Shown one piece after another: positions 1-5,213 of a stretch of 5,328 nucleotides of DNA. The DNA comes from an uncultured Angelakisella sp. (GTDB lineage: Bacteria; Bacillota; Clostridia; Oscillospirales; Ruminococcaceae). The notes beneath the pieces are model-generated. The model searched no databases. It had not been told where the DNA came from and saw nothing but the letters and a program-made list of their open reading frames with translations. The DNA lies in the NCBI GenBank assembly GCA_937914895.1, contig CALGIL010000351.1, forward strand, positions 1 through 5,328, given 5' to 3'. Position numbers and translations under genes: made by a program. Position 1 is the stretch's first letter, and each line of letters begins with the position of its first letter.

Positions 1-392
1 ACAACCGCACCGCCCTGCTCATCGCGGTGCTGGAAAAACGGGCCGGGTACTTTATGGGCAACCTGGATGTCTTTATCAACGTGGCCGGGGGAATGCGCAT
101 CGACGACCCCTCCGCCGATTTGGCGGTGGCGGTGGCCCTCATCTCCAACCTGCTGGACCGCCCGGTGGAATCGGGGCTGATGGCCCTGGGGGAGCTGGGC
201 CTTGCCGGCGAGGTCCGGGCTGCCTCCCAGGTGCAGCAGCGGGTGGGGGAGGGGTTCCGCCTGGGTTTTTCCTTTTTTGTGCTGCCCAAAAGCAGCCTGA
301 AGACCCTGGACCAAAGCCAGTACCCCGGGGCGCGGTTTGCGGGGGTCTCCAATCTGTCAGAGGCCATCCGGGTCCTTGGGCTGGGCCGGTGA
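1..392 (+). CDS. radA: DNA repair protein RadA (Sms), C-terminal part; 5' end outside the window
   Basis: The reading frame is open from the first full codon at base 3 to TGA at 390-392 and gives 129 residues. These match the C-terminal Lon-protease-like domain of RadA. The visible landmarks are NRTALLIAVLEKRAG, the block NVAGGMRIDDPSADLAVAVA, the GELGLAGEVRAASQ segment and the closing GVSNLSEAIRVLGLG; the same order occurs in Bacillus RadA. RadA is a cytosolic RecA-family ATPase that drives branch migration and processing of recombination intermediates. Its zinc finger, Walker motifs and KNRFG motif would lie upstream of the window and cannot be checked. In RadA the Lon-like domain is a DNA-binding and oligomerisation scaffold, not a protease. 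The last 36 bases overlap the end of a convergent small gene. No terminator follows immediately; the nearest T-tailed hairpin is at 599-656. Confidence 0.95.
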   Translation, partial: NRTALLIAVLEKRAGYFMGNLDVFINVAGGMRIDDPSADLAVAVALISNLLDRPVESGLMALGELGLAGEVRAASQVQQRVGEGFRLGFSFFVLPKSSLKTLDQSQYPGARFAGVSNLSEAIRVLGLGR

Positions 393-530
393 CGGCCCGG
401 GCTGGGGCGTAAAGTACAGGCAGCCCTTGGCGGCGGCCGCCGCCGGGTCTGTGACGGACGTGGGTTTTTCCAGCGAGCAGTAGCCGTCCTTTTGATGGAC
501 GCACTGTTCGCCGCAGGGAATCAGAATCAT
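357..530 (-). CDS. small cysteine-rich protein (57 residues), function unknown
   Basis: I chose the ATG at 530-528 because a strong Shine-Dalgarno (AGAGGAGGG) sits 6 nt upstream on the minus strand; the in-frame extension to 614 has no comparable site. The 57-residue product begins MILIPCGEQCVHQKDGYC and has four cysteines (C6, C10, C18, C37; spacing x3, x7, x18), then a CLYF segment and a Pro/Ala-rich tail. No signal peptide or membrane segment is visible. From memory, short Clostridia proteins of this look (C-x3-C, KDGxC, a late C-x-Y-F) are common hypothetical genes, sometimes mislabelled hydroxymyristoyl-ACP dehydratase; no dehydratase fold could fit in 57 residues. The four cysteines suggest metal binding, which is inference. 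The gene converges on radA and its last 36 bases lie antisense to the radA 3' end, an unusually tight arrangement. A weak promoter candidate lies at 572-600. Confidence 0.72.
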   Translation of the reverse strand: MILIPCGEQCVHQKDGYCSLEKPTSVTDPAAAAAKGCLYFTPQPGPSPAQPKDPDGL

Positions 531-571
531 GGCACACCCTCCTCTTCCTCCTAGTATCCTGAGCCGGGGGG

Positions 572-600
572 AGAATATGCAAAATACGGACATATTTCCA
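572..600 (-). promoter_or_regulatory. possible weak sigma-A promoter for the small cysteine-rich gene
   Basis: On the minus strand, TGGAAA (600-595) and TATTCT (577-572) are separated by 17 nt. Transcription would start about 35 nt before the ATG at 530. The -35 match is poor and there is no TGn extension, so this is only the best available candidate in the gap. Confidence 0.25.
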
Positions 601-656
601 GCGGGTTTCGGCAAACTAACATCAGTTGGTCTGCCGGGTGAAAGCCCGCTGTTTTT
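599..656 (+). terminator. long irregular hairpin plus T run: radA terminator or leader attenuator of the exporter operon
   Basis: CAGCGGGTTTC (599-609) pairs with GAAAGCCCGCTG (640-651) with a single bulged G. Inside it GGCA (610-613) pairs with TGCC (632-635), and AACT (614-617) with AGTT (624-627) around a 6-nt loop. TTTTT follows at 652-656. The shape and T run fit a plus-strand intrinsic terminator. It could end radA transcripts about 260 nt past the radA stop. Only 29 nt separate the T run from the adaptor start codon, and I see no promoter in that gap. An exporter transcript would therefore have to pass through or start within this structure, which makes conditional termination possible. 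On the minus strand no T run follows, so it is directional. Confidence 0.6.
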
Positions 657-685
657 GTGTATTTTGGATGGTTGGAGGAAGACAG

Positions 686-1729
686 ATGAAAAGATGGTTG
701 GCCCTGCCCGTCGTCACCCTGCTCATTTTGGCGGCGGGCCTGATTCCGTCGCTGATGCTGAAGGGGACCCAGCGCTATGAGGTGGTTACCCCCACGCTTT
801 CGCTGTATCAAAACAGTGTACGCTGCAGCGGCGCCCTGTATCCCCGGCACGCCTGCCAGGTGATGGCCGGGGGGCTGTACGAGGTGCTGGAAACCTATGT
901 CGCCGTGGGGGACCAAGTGGAGGAGGGGCAGGCGGTGGCCCGGGTGAAGCAGGTGCAAAACCAGTCCTTTTATACTTACGAATCCAGGGATTATTCCGGC
1001 GCCCTGCAGGGCTCCAGCCAGCTGGAGGCCCTGGCGCAGCTGTACGGCGGCGAGGAGCTGCTGCCCGAGGGACTTTTGGGGGAATCGGGTTGGCAGGCGG
1101 CCCAGCAGTTTTTGGAGGCCCGGGAGGAGCCCTCGGAGCTGCTGGTCACCGCACCCATTACCGGCGTTGTCAACACAAAGCTGCCCCTGGCCGGGACGGT
1201 CATCCGCGCCGGGGAGACCCTGTACGGTGTCAACAGCCACCAAAGCTGGCTTGTGCTGGCCAACGTGTCCGAAAAACAGGCCATGGAGGTCCGCCTGGGG
1301 GACCCGGTGCTGGTGACCGGGGACGCCCTGCGGGGGGAGTGGTGGGGCAGCATCACGGGCATCAGCCCCCAGGCCAAAAAGGTGTTTAACGGCACCGGTT
1401 ATGATACGGTGGTGGAAATGGAGATTACCATGGCGGATCTGACGGGGCAATATACGGCGGGGATAAGCGTAAAGGCACAAATCTTTACAGAGGATGCCAG
1501 GGAGGTGCTGACCCTGCCTTACGAGGCGGTATATCAAAACGCATCCAATGCGGAATATGTCCTTGTGGTGGGCCCCGGCCGCCTGGAGGAGAGGCTGATC
1601 CAAACCGGTGCGGAGCTGGCCGAGGGGGTGGAGATCGCCCAGGGACTGGTTAGGGGCGAGGCCGTGGCGGTGGTCCCGGGGTACCAGGACGCGCTGCCCA
1701 AAGTTTATTTGCTGGAAGAGGGAAGCTGA
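686..1729 (+). CDS. membrane-fusion/adaptor protein of an ABC export system (HlyD/RND-adaptor-like)
   Basis: The ATG at 686 follows GGAGG (674-678) with a 7-nt spacer. The TTG at 626, which gives 20 more residues, lies inside the upstream hairpin and lacks a ribosome site. The 347-residue product has a basic start (MKR), one membrane segment at about 5-25 with no lipobox cysteine, and then an extracellular part. Residues 62-87 (GGLYEVLETYVAVGDQVEEG...) are the first half of a biotinyl/lipoyl-like domain; residues 153-186 (VTAPITGVVNTKLPLAG...) are the second half. The roughly 65 residues between them replace the long alpha-hairpin of Gram-negative adaptors, as is usual in Firmicutes. A beta-barrel region (about 187-275) and a C-terminal membrane-proximal domain follow. 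In this family the protein couples a MacB-type permease to substrate outside the membrane. The permease gene begins 1 nt after the stop, so the two are cotranscribed. The substrate cannot be read from the sequence; antibiotics, peptides or lipids are all possible. Confidence 0.85.
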   Translation: MKRWLALPVVTLLILAAGLIPSLMLKGTQRYEVVTPTLSLYQNSVRCSGALYPRHACQVMAGGLYEVLETYVAVGDQVEEGQAVARVKQVQNQSFYTYESRDYSGALQGSSQLEALAQLYGGEELLPEGLLGESGWQAAQQFLEAREEPSELLVTAPITGVVNTKLPLAGTVIRAGETLYGVNSHQSWLVLANVSEKQAMEVRLGDPVLVTGDALRGEWWGSITGISPQAKKVFNGTGYDTVVEMEITMADLTGQYTAGISVKAQIFTEDAREVLTLPYEAVYQNASNAEYVLVVGPGRLEERLIQTGAELAEGVEIAQGLVRGEAVAVVPGYQDALPKVYLLEEGS

Positions 1730-1730
1730 G

Positions 1731-2915
1731 TTGCTGGAATTAGCGCGGTGGGCGGGAAAAAACATTTTCCGCAAGCGGATACAGACCGTCCTGACCATTC
1801 TGGGCATTGCCATCGGCGTTTTTTCGGTGCTCCTCATCGCCTCCATCGGCTCCATGGGGCGGGGCGCCATTAACTCCGAGCTGGAGGGCCTGGGCTTTGA
1901 CTGCATCACCGTTTCCGCGGTGCGCAAGGACCTTAACGTCCTGGACGGGGAGCTTTTGGGGGAGATCGGGGACATGGAGGGGGTGGATATTGCCGCCCCC
2001 CTCATCACCGGCATGGGGCAGGCGTCCATGCGGGAGTACGTGGGGGAGGCCATGGTCTGCGGCGTGGACCAAAACGCCTCCCGGATCATCGCCATGCCGG
2101 TGAGCAGCGGGCGCCTTCTGCGCCGCAGCGACGTGGCGGCGGGCGCCTATGTCTGCGTGGTGGACGAAGCCATGGCCCAGGCCTATTACCACCGCACCAA
2201 CATTGTGGGCAAGACCGTCTCGCTGACGGTGGGCAGCGCCGCCCAGGAGTTCGAGATCATCGGGGTGGTCAGCGGGGACAACAGCGCCATCAAGGGGATT
2301 GCGGGGGACCTCATCCCGTCCTTTGTCTATGTGCCGTACACCGCCTTACAGGAAATGACCGGCAAAACCACCATCGACCAAATGTTCGTGCGGGTGTCGG
2401 ACGCGGCCCAGGCCCAGTCGGTGGGGGACAGCATCATTTCCGTTCTGGACAGCCAGGCGGGGTACCAGCATCTTTACCGGTATGAGGACCTGGCGGTGCA
2501 GAAGGACCGGCTCAACGCCATCCTGGAGGTGGTGACCCTGGTGCTGTCGGCCATTGGCGGGGTGTCCATGGTGGTCAGCGGCCTGAGCATCATGACCATC
2601 ATGATCGTTTCGGTCCAGGACCGAACCCGGGAAATTGGCATCAAAAAGGCCATCGGCGCCAAAAAGGGGAGCATTCTGGCGGAATTTATGCTGGAATCCC
2701 TGATGATGAACCTGCTGGGCAGTCTGCTTGGCATTGCCGCCAGCATTGTCGCCGCCCAGGCGGCCCGCCTGCTGTTTGGGCTGGCCCTGACCATTGAACC
2801 GGCCACGGTGGGCTACACCATTCTGTTTTCCAGCCTGGTGGGCGTTTTATTTGGTGTGTATCCGGCCAAGCTGGCCGCCATGCTGAGGCCGGTGGATGCG
2901 CTGCGGTACGAATGA
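1731..2915 (+). CDS. ABC transporter permease, MacB/FtsX family
   Basis: I place the start at TTG 1731-1733, one base after the adaptor stop. AGAGGGA at 1717-1723 lies 7 nt before it, and the first residues then read MLELARWAGKNIFRKRIQT, the usual start of this family. Earlier in-frame starts run through adaptor coding sequence. The 394-residue protein has TM1 at about 19-40, a large extracytoplasmic MacB-type core domain (about 45-260), and three more membrane segments at about 265-293, 328-352 and 360-380. Diagnostic motifs are DRTREIGIKKAIGAKKGSIL (297-316), the cytoplasmic coupling segment that contacts the ATPase, and the closing VYPAKLAAMLRPVDALRYE. Such permeases work as dimers with a separate LolD/MacB-type ATPase and transmit force to an external adaptor. 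No ATPase domain is fused here and none is encoded in the window, so the partner must lie elsewhere. The operon ends at the terminator at 2968-2996. Confidence 0.9.
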   Translation: MLELARWAGKNIFRKRIQTVLTILGIAIGVFSVLLIASIGSMGRGAINSELEGLGFDCITVSAVRKDLNVLDGELLGEIGDMEGVDIAAPLITGMGQASMREYVGEAMVCGVDQNASRIIAMPVSSGRLLRRSDVAAGAYVCVVDEAMAQAYYHRTNIVGKTVSLTVGSAAQEFEIIGVVSGDNSAIKGIAGDLIPSFVYVPYTALQEMTGKTTIDQMFVRVSDAAQAQSVGDSIISVLDSQAGYQHLYRYEDLAVQKDRLNAILEVVTLVLSAIGGVSMVVSGLSIMTIMIVSVQDRTREIGIKKAIGAKKGSILAEFMLESLMMNLLGSLLGIAASIVAAQAARLLFGLALTIEPATVGYTILFSSLVGVLFGVYPAKLAAMLRPVDALRYE

Positions 2916-2967
2916 CAAAGAATTATTGGGCGGCTGGGTGTGATTGGCGCCTGGCCGCTATCGAAAG

Positions 2968-2996
2968 AAAAGCCACCCCGGAAGGGGTGGCTTTTT
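2968..2996. terminator. strong bidirectional intrinsic terminator
   Basis: AAAAGCCACCCC (2968-2979) and GGGGTGGCTTTT (2984-2995) form a perfect 12-bp stem closed by a GGAA (GNRA-type) tetraloop. On the plus strand it ends in TTTTT (2992-2996), 52 nt after the permease stop. Read on the minus strand it ends in TTTTCTTTC, just after the stop codon of the remnant at 2998. It can therefore serve transcripts from both sides. Confidence 0.93.
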
Positions 2997-2997
2997 G

Positions 2998-3171
2998 CTA
3001 TGCGATCCGATTTTCTACGGCCTCCAAGCGGCGTTCCAGTTCTTCCATTTTCCGTTCCATTTCGTATTGCTTTTCGTGTGTCAGTTTATAGCCATCAAAG
3101 GGGGCATCAATCCGCTTGGTTACCGGATTTTCAATTTCAATGTAAAGTAAGTAATAAAAATTTGAAATATC
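2998..3171 (-). pseudogene. startless coding remnant with coiled-coil C-terminus, family not recognised
   Basis: On the minus strand a frame is open from 3171 down to TAG at 3000-2998. It includes the segment IENPVTKRIDAPFDGYKLTH followed by EKQYEMERKMEELERRLEAV and ENRIA. The last 25 or so residues have the charged, leucine-spaced pattern of a coiled coil, and the composition looks like real protein, not chance translation. The stop codon abuts a terminator oriented correctly for this strand, which supports a genuine gene end. The frame has no ATG, GTG or TTG start before residue ATG 3060-3058, and no ribosome site. An upstream GTG (3175-3173) lies in another frame and would join only through a frameshift near the T5 run at 3161-3157. 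I read it as the surviving 3' end of a decayed or truncated gene. A functional small gene using ATT (3141-3139) is a weaker alternative. I do not recognise the family. Confidence 0.45.
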
Positions 3172-3214
3172 TCACCAATAATGGGAAGCCGTCATTTTTG
3201 CAAATCCGATTTTA

Positions 3215-3244
3215 TTGACTATTCCTGCGGGGGCGTGGTATAAT
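3215..3244 (+). promoter_or_regulatory. extended -10 sigma-A promoter of the recombinase gene
   Basis: TTGACT (3215-3220) and a perfect TATAAT (3239-3244) are 18 nt apart. TGG directly before the -10 supplies the TGn extension. The predicted start is near 3251, which gives a leader of about 67 nt. The inverted repeat at 3255-3288 begins only a few bases downstream of that start. This is the best sigma-A promoter in the window and indicates steady housekeeping expression unless the palindrome binds a repressor. Confidence 0.82.
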
Positions 3245-3254
3245 CCCTATGGAT

Positions 3255-3288
3255 TCTATTTCGCTAAATAAAAATTTAGCGAAATAGA
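3255..3288. repeat. perfect 15-bp inverted repeat with 4-nt loop in the recombinase leader; dif-like 11-6-11 core
   Basis: TCTATTTCGCTAAAT (3255-3269) and ATTTAGCGAAATAGA (3274-3288) are exact reverse complements around AAAA. Trimmed to 28 bp (3258-3285) it reads ATTTCGCTAAA, TAAAAA, TTTAGCGAAAT: two 11-bp arms around a 6-bp centre, the geometry of Xer dif sites. From memory, the E. coli XerD arm is TTATGTTAAAT and the right arm here agrees at 7 of 11 positions; the left arm keeps the T..C and terminal AA pattern of XerC arms. Its place between the start of transcription and the ribosome site also fits a repressor operator or an mRNA-stabilising hairpin. No T run follows, so it is not an intrinsic terminator. 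The inverted repeat is certain; its role is not. Confidence 0.9.
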
Positions 3289-3317
3289 GGGAAGTGTTTT
3301 AAGGAGGTTTTCTGAAA

Positions 3318-4316
3318 ATGGCCGGATTTAACGTACAAAACTGCGACTGCCCACAGCTGGTCAAGGACTTTCTGTTTTATATGATGACCATTAAAGGCCG
3401 TTCGCCCAGGACCATCGAGGCGTATTATACCGACATCCGATTCTTTCTGCGGTATCTCAAGGCCTCCCGCGACGGGCTGCCCATGGACAGCGAAAATCTG
3501 GAGGCTATTCCCACTGCGGATATTCCGCCCCAGCTGGTGCTGGACGCCAACATCTCGGATGCCTACGGTTTTCTGAACTACGTGCAGAGCATCAACGACA
3601 ACGGCGCCAACACCCGCGCACGCAAGGTTTCCAGCCTGCGTGCATTTTATAAGTATCTCACCAGCAAAACCAATCTGCTGCAGGAGAATCCCTTGAAGGA
3701 TCTGGAAACCCCCAGCCTGAAAAAGTCGGTGCCCAAGTATTTGACGCTGGAAGAAAGCGTGGCGCTGCTGTCCGTGGCGGACGGCCCCTATCGTCAGCGG
3801 GATTACTGTATTCTGACGCTGCTGCTCAACTGCGGGATGCGCCTGTCGGAGCTGGTGGGCATCCGCACCGAACGGATCCGGGATAACACGCTGGTGCTTT
3901 TGGGCAAGGGCAACAAGGAGCGGCTCATTTACCTTAACGATGCCTGCGTCAGCGCCATCCAGGCCTATCTGGAGGTCCGGCAGGAGCCTGTTAAGGCCCA
4001 GTATAAGACGGTGCTGCTTCTGTCCAAAAACGGAACGCCCCTAAGTCCCCGGCGCGTGGAACAAATCGTGGAGGAAAACCTGAAAAAGGCCGGGCTTGAC
4101 GGCCGGGGATTTTCGCCCCACAAGCTGCGCCATACCGCGGCGACGCTGATGTACCAGCACGGCGGCGTGGACATCCGGGTGCTGAAGGAAATTTTGGGCC
4201 ACGCCAACCTGGCCACCACGGAGATTTATACCCATGTGGCCAATACCCAAATGGAATCCGCCGCGGACAAATCGCCCCTGGCGCACATCCAGGCGCCCAA
4301 GAATAAAAAAGACTAA
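3318..4316 (+). CDS. xerC: tyrosine recombinase, XerC/XerD type
   Basis: The ATG at 3318 follows AAGGAGG (3301-3307) with a 10-nt spacer. The 332-residue protein has an N-terminal SAM-like core-binding domain (about 13-120, including GRSPRTIEAYYTDIRFFLRY) and a complete catalytic domain. The active-site residues are R175 in CGMRLSEL, K197 in GKGNKER, H268 and R271 in SPHKLRHTAATL, H295 in LGHANL and the nucleophile Y304 in TEIYTHV. The spacing matches XerC/XerD. It is somewhat longer than the roughly 300 residues of typical Xer proteins: about 25 extra residues lie between the first helices (50-78) and a short basic tail ends in KNKKD. The family resolves chromosome dimers at dif, so this is probably a housekeeping protein, not a mobile-element integrase. 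A spoIIM-like neighbour recalls the spoIIM-ripX(xerD) region of Bacillus. Motifs alone do not separate XerC from XerD. The gene has its own promoter and a terminator shared with spoIIM. Confidence 0.88.
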   Translation: MAGFNVQNCDCPQLVKDFLFYMMTIKGRSPRTIEAYYTDIRFFLRYLKASRDGLPMDSENLEAIPTADIPPQLVLDANISDAYGFLNYVQSINDNGANTRARKVSSLRAFYKYLTSKTNLLQENPLKDLETPSLKKSVPKYLTLEESVALLSVADGPYRQRDYCILTLLLNCGMRLSELVGIRTERIRDNTLVLLGKGNKERLIYLNDACVSAIQAYLEVRQEPVKAQYKTVLLLSKNGTPLSPRRVEQIVEENLKKAGLDGRGFSPHKLRHTAATLMYQHGGVDIRVLKEILGHANLATTEIYTHVANTQMESAADKSPLAHIQAPKNKKD

Positions 4317-4335
4317 AAATATCATAATTGTTAAT

Positions 4336-4380
4336 AAACTATCAAAAAGCCGCTCATAACTGGGCGGCTTTTGATAGTTT
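4336..4380. terminator. bidirectional terminator shared by the convergent recombinase and spoIIM-like genes
   Basis: The core GCCGCTC (4349-4355) pairs with GGGCGGC (4362-4368) around a 6-nt loop, with one G-U pair. Plus-strand TTTT follows at 4369-4372, and the minus strand gives TTTTT (4348-4344). The flanks AAACTATC and GATAGTTT extend the pairing. It lies 20 nt after the recombinase stop and 37 nt after the spoIIM stop, so it can end both transcripts. Confidence 0.9.
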
Positions 4381-4416
4381 GGGCAGCTTGCACAATTTTA
4401 CAGCGCGTAATATTTG

Positions 4417-5028
4417 TCAGAGATTCAGTGGTAATAATGCACAAAAGCGGAAAAGCAAGAGCCCCTCCATAAACGCAAAAACCGCGAAAAAGATAGCAAA
4501 CATCCAGAAAATATCCCCTTTTACCTGGGTCCCCATCCCTACCCCGGCCGAGATCCGCAGGCAGGCGTTGCACAGGACCACCAACAGCAAAAGCTCCAGG
4601 AACTTGGGCACAAAAAGGCACAGCAGCACATATAAAAACCCGGACAGGCCAAAGCGGTACAGCACCGAGGTGGTAATGGCCCCCACGGACAGGCCAAACA
4701 CCAGGGGGGTCATGTAAATAAGCCACTTCCCTTTCATGCAGTAGGCGGCAAAATACAGATAGACCAAAATGCCGAAAACCTGGGTGGCGCACTGCAAAAA
4801 GATTCGGAAAAAGGGCAGGGTCTGCTGCAGCTTTACCGAATTGATGACGATGGAGATGAGCACCATACTGCCGCTGCCGTCAACGCAGGCGTAAAAGCTT
4901 CCGGCGGTCAGGCCCGCCAGAAAGATCCCAAAAAACAGAAGGGTGGCTTTTCTGGCCCGAAGATACTGCCCCAGGGACTGCCGGTCCCCCGGGCGCCGCC
5001 TGCGCTTTTTTACCGGTCTCAGCTTCAT
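4417..5028 (-). CDS. spoIIM: stage II sporulation protein M-like integral membrane protein
   Basis: I chose the ATG at 5028-5026 because AGGGCGGTG (5043-5035) lies 6 nt upstream. The frame stays open to 5157, but that extension would start upstream of the predicted transcription start. The product has 203 residues, close to the usual SpoIIM length of about 210. It starts with a strongly basic cytoplasmic tail (KLRPVKKRRRRPGDR) and has about five membrane segments (roughly 28-48, 77-97, 102-122, 131-153, 172-196). The stretch FGLSVGAITTSVLYRFGLSG followed by FLYVLLCLFVP resembles the conserved G-rich turn and 'YGLKGF...P' core of the SpoIIM/DUF95 family. In Bacillus SpoIIM joins SpoIID and SpoIIP in the septal peptidoglycan machine that drives engulfment. 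Context supports this: a Xer gene adjoins it and a sigma-E-like promoter precedes it. The family call rests on topology and motif likeness, so another polytopic membrane protein remains possible. Confidence 0.68.
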   Translation of the reverse strand: MKLRPVKKRRRRPGDRQSLGQYLRARKATLLFFGIFLAGLTAGSFYACVDGSGSMVLISIVINSVKLQQTLPFFRIFLQCATQVFGILVYLYFAAYCMKGKWLIYMTPLVFGLSVGAITTSVLYRFGLSGFLYVLLCLFVPKFLELLLLVVLCNACLRISAGVGMGTQVKGDIFWMFAIFFAVFAFMEGLLLFRFCALLPLNL

Positions 5029-5098
5029 GCTTTTCACCGCCCTATGTTTTCCATATCCTTCGTTTGTCCGGCGCCCCCTTTCCTCAGGTACAAAGAAG

Positions 5099-5142
5099 AG
5101 GACCGCCCATGCACTCTCTAGTGAAAGCGTATGCGCGGTCCT
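5099..5142 (-). terminator. hairpin downstream of proC, probable proC terminator
   Basis: On the minus strand AGGACCGC (5142-5135) pairs with GCGGTCCT (5106-5099). After one mismatch the pairing continues for about 5 bp with one G-U pair. A modest T-rich tail, CTTCTTTG, follows. It begins 71 nt after the proC stop. The weak tail lowers certainty. It could also act as an attenuator on proC-spoIIM readthrough. A sigma-E-like promoter lies across its upstream arm. Confidence 0.55.
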
Positions 5143-5154
5143 GATAAAATAGTA
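5126..5154 (-). promoter_or_regulatory. sigma-E-like (early mother-cell sporulation) promoter upstream of the spoIIM-like gene
   Basis: On the minus strand TACTATT (5154-5148) matches the Bacillus sigma-E -35 consensus KMATATT at 6 of 7 positions. After 14 nt, CATACGCT (5133-5126) matches the -10 consensus CATACAHT at 7 of 8. The consensus is quoted from memory. Transcription would begin near 5119, giving a leader of about 90 nt before the ATG at 5028. In Bacillus spoIIM is itself sigma-E dependent, so sequence and context agree. Confidence 0.55.
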
Positions 5155-5213
5155 CAAGTTATCCGGCTGTCCGGGCGGGCCGGTGCCCTCTTTTGGGGCG
5201 GGGATTTTGAAAG

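Larger units (their letters stand above)
2916..3317. other. 402-bp intergenic stretch, AT-rich in its second half
   Basis: There is no intact gene here. It holds, in order, the operon terminator (2968-2996), a startless minus-strand coding remnant (2998-3171), a sigma-A promoter (3215-3244), a perfect inverted repeat (3255-3288) and the AAGGAGG ribosome site (3301-3307) of the recombinase gene. From about 3125 onward it is clearly more AT-rich than the genes on either side. Plus-strand open frames starting near 2940 have no ribosome site, read through the terminator, and look like chance. Confidence 0.7.

Noticed and set aside
626..685. Upstream TTG start for the adaptor gene
   Set aside because: It lies within the terminator-like hairpin and has no ribosome site, while the ATG at 686 has GGAGG at good spacing and begins a normal basic-plus-hydrophobic membrane anchor.
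1608..1730. Start of the permease 41 codons earlier inside the adaptor gene
   Set aside because: The extra residues are an arginine- and tryptophan-rich translation of adaptor coding sequence in another frame. The TTG at 1731 has a ribosome site and yields the standard family N-terminus.
551..2095. A 514-residue open frame on the minus strand
   Set aside because: It lies opposite the adaptor and permease genes, has no ribosome site, and its His/Gln/Gly/Leu-rich translation is typical of the antisense of GC-rich genes. The plus-strand frames have clear family motifs.
2971..2995. The terminator stem considered as an inverted repeat of a mobile element
   Set aside because: The GNRA loop, GC stem and flanking A and T runs fully explain it as a terminator. 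I see no matching copy elsewhere in the window and no target duplication.
2940..3218. Plus-strand open frames of 68 and 92 residues after the permease
   Set aside because: They start just before and run straight through a strong terminator, have no ribosome site, and show no recognisable motif. The minus strand of the same DNA looks more like coding sequence.
4331..4792. A 153-residue open frame on the minus strand overlapping spoIIM
   Set aside because: It is a different frame of the spoIIM-like gene, runs through the shared terminator, and lacks a ribosome site. The membrane segments in the accepted frame are far more protein-like.
5029..5062. A six-codon upstream frame (ATG GAA AAC ATA GGG CGG TGA) just before spoIIM
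   Set aside because: It ends inside the spoIIM ribosome site, which is suggestive, but its own ribosome site is too close to the ATG and so short a frame is expected by chance.
5029..5157. Longer N-terminus for the spoIIM-like protein
   Set aside because: The extension is translated from the hairpin and promoter region and would start upstream of the predicted transcription start. ATG 5028 has a good ribosome site and gives the family's usual length.
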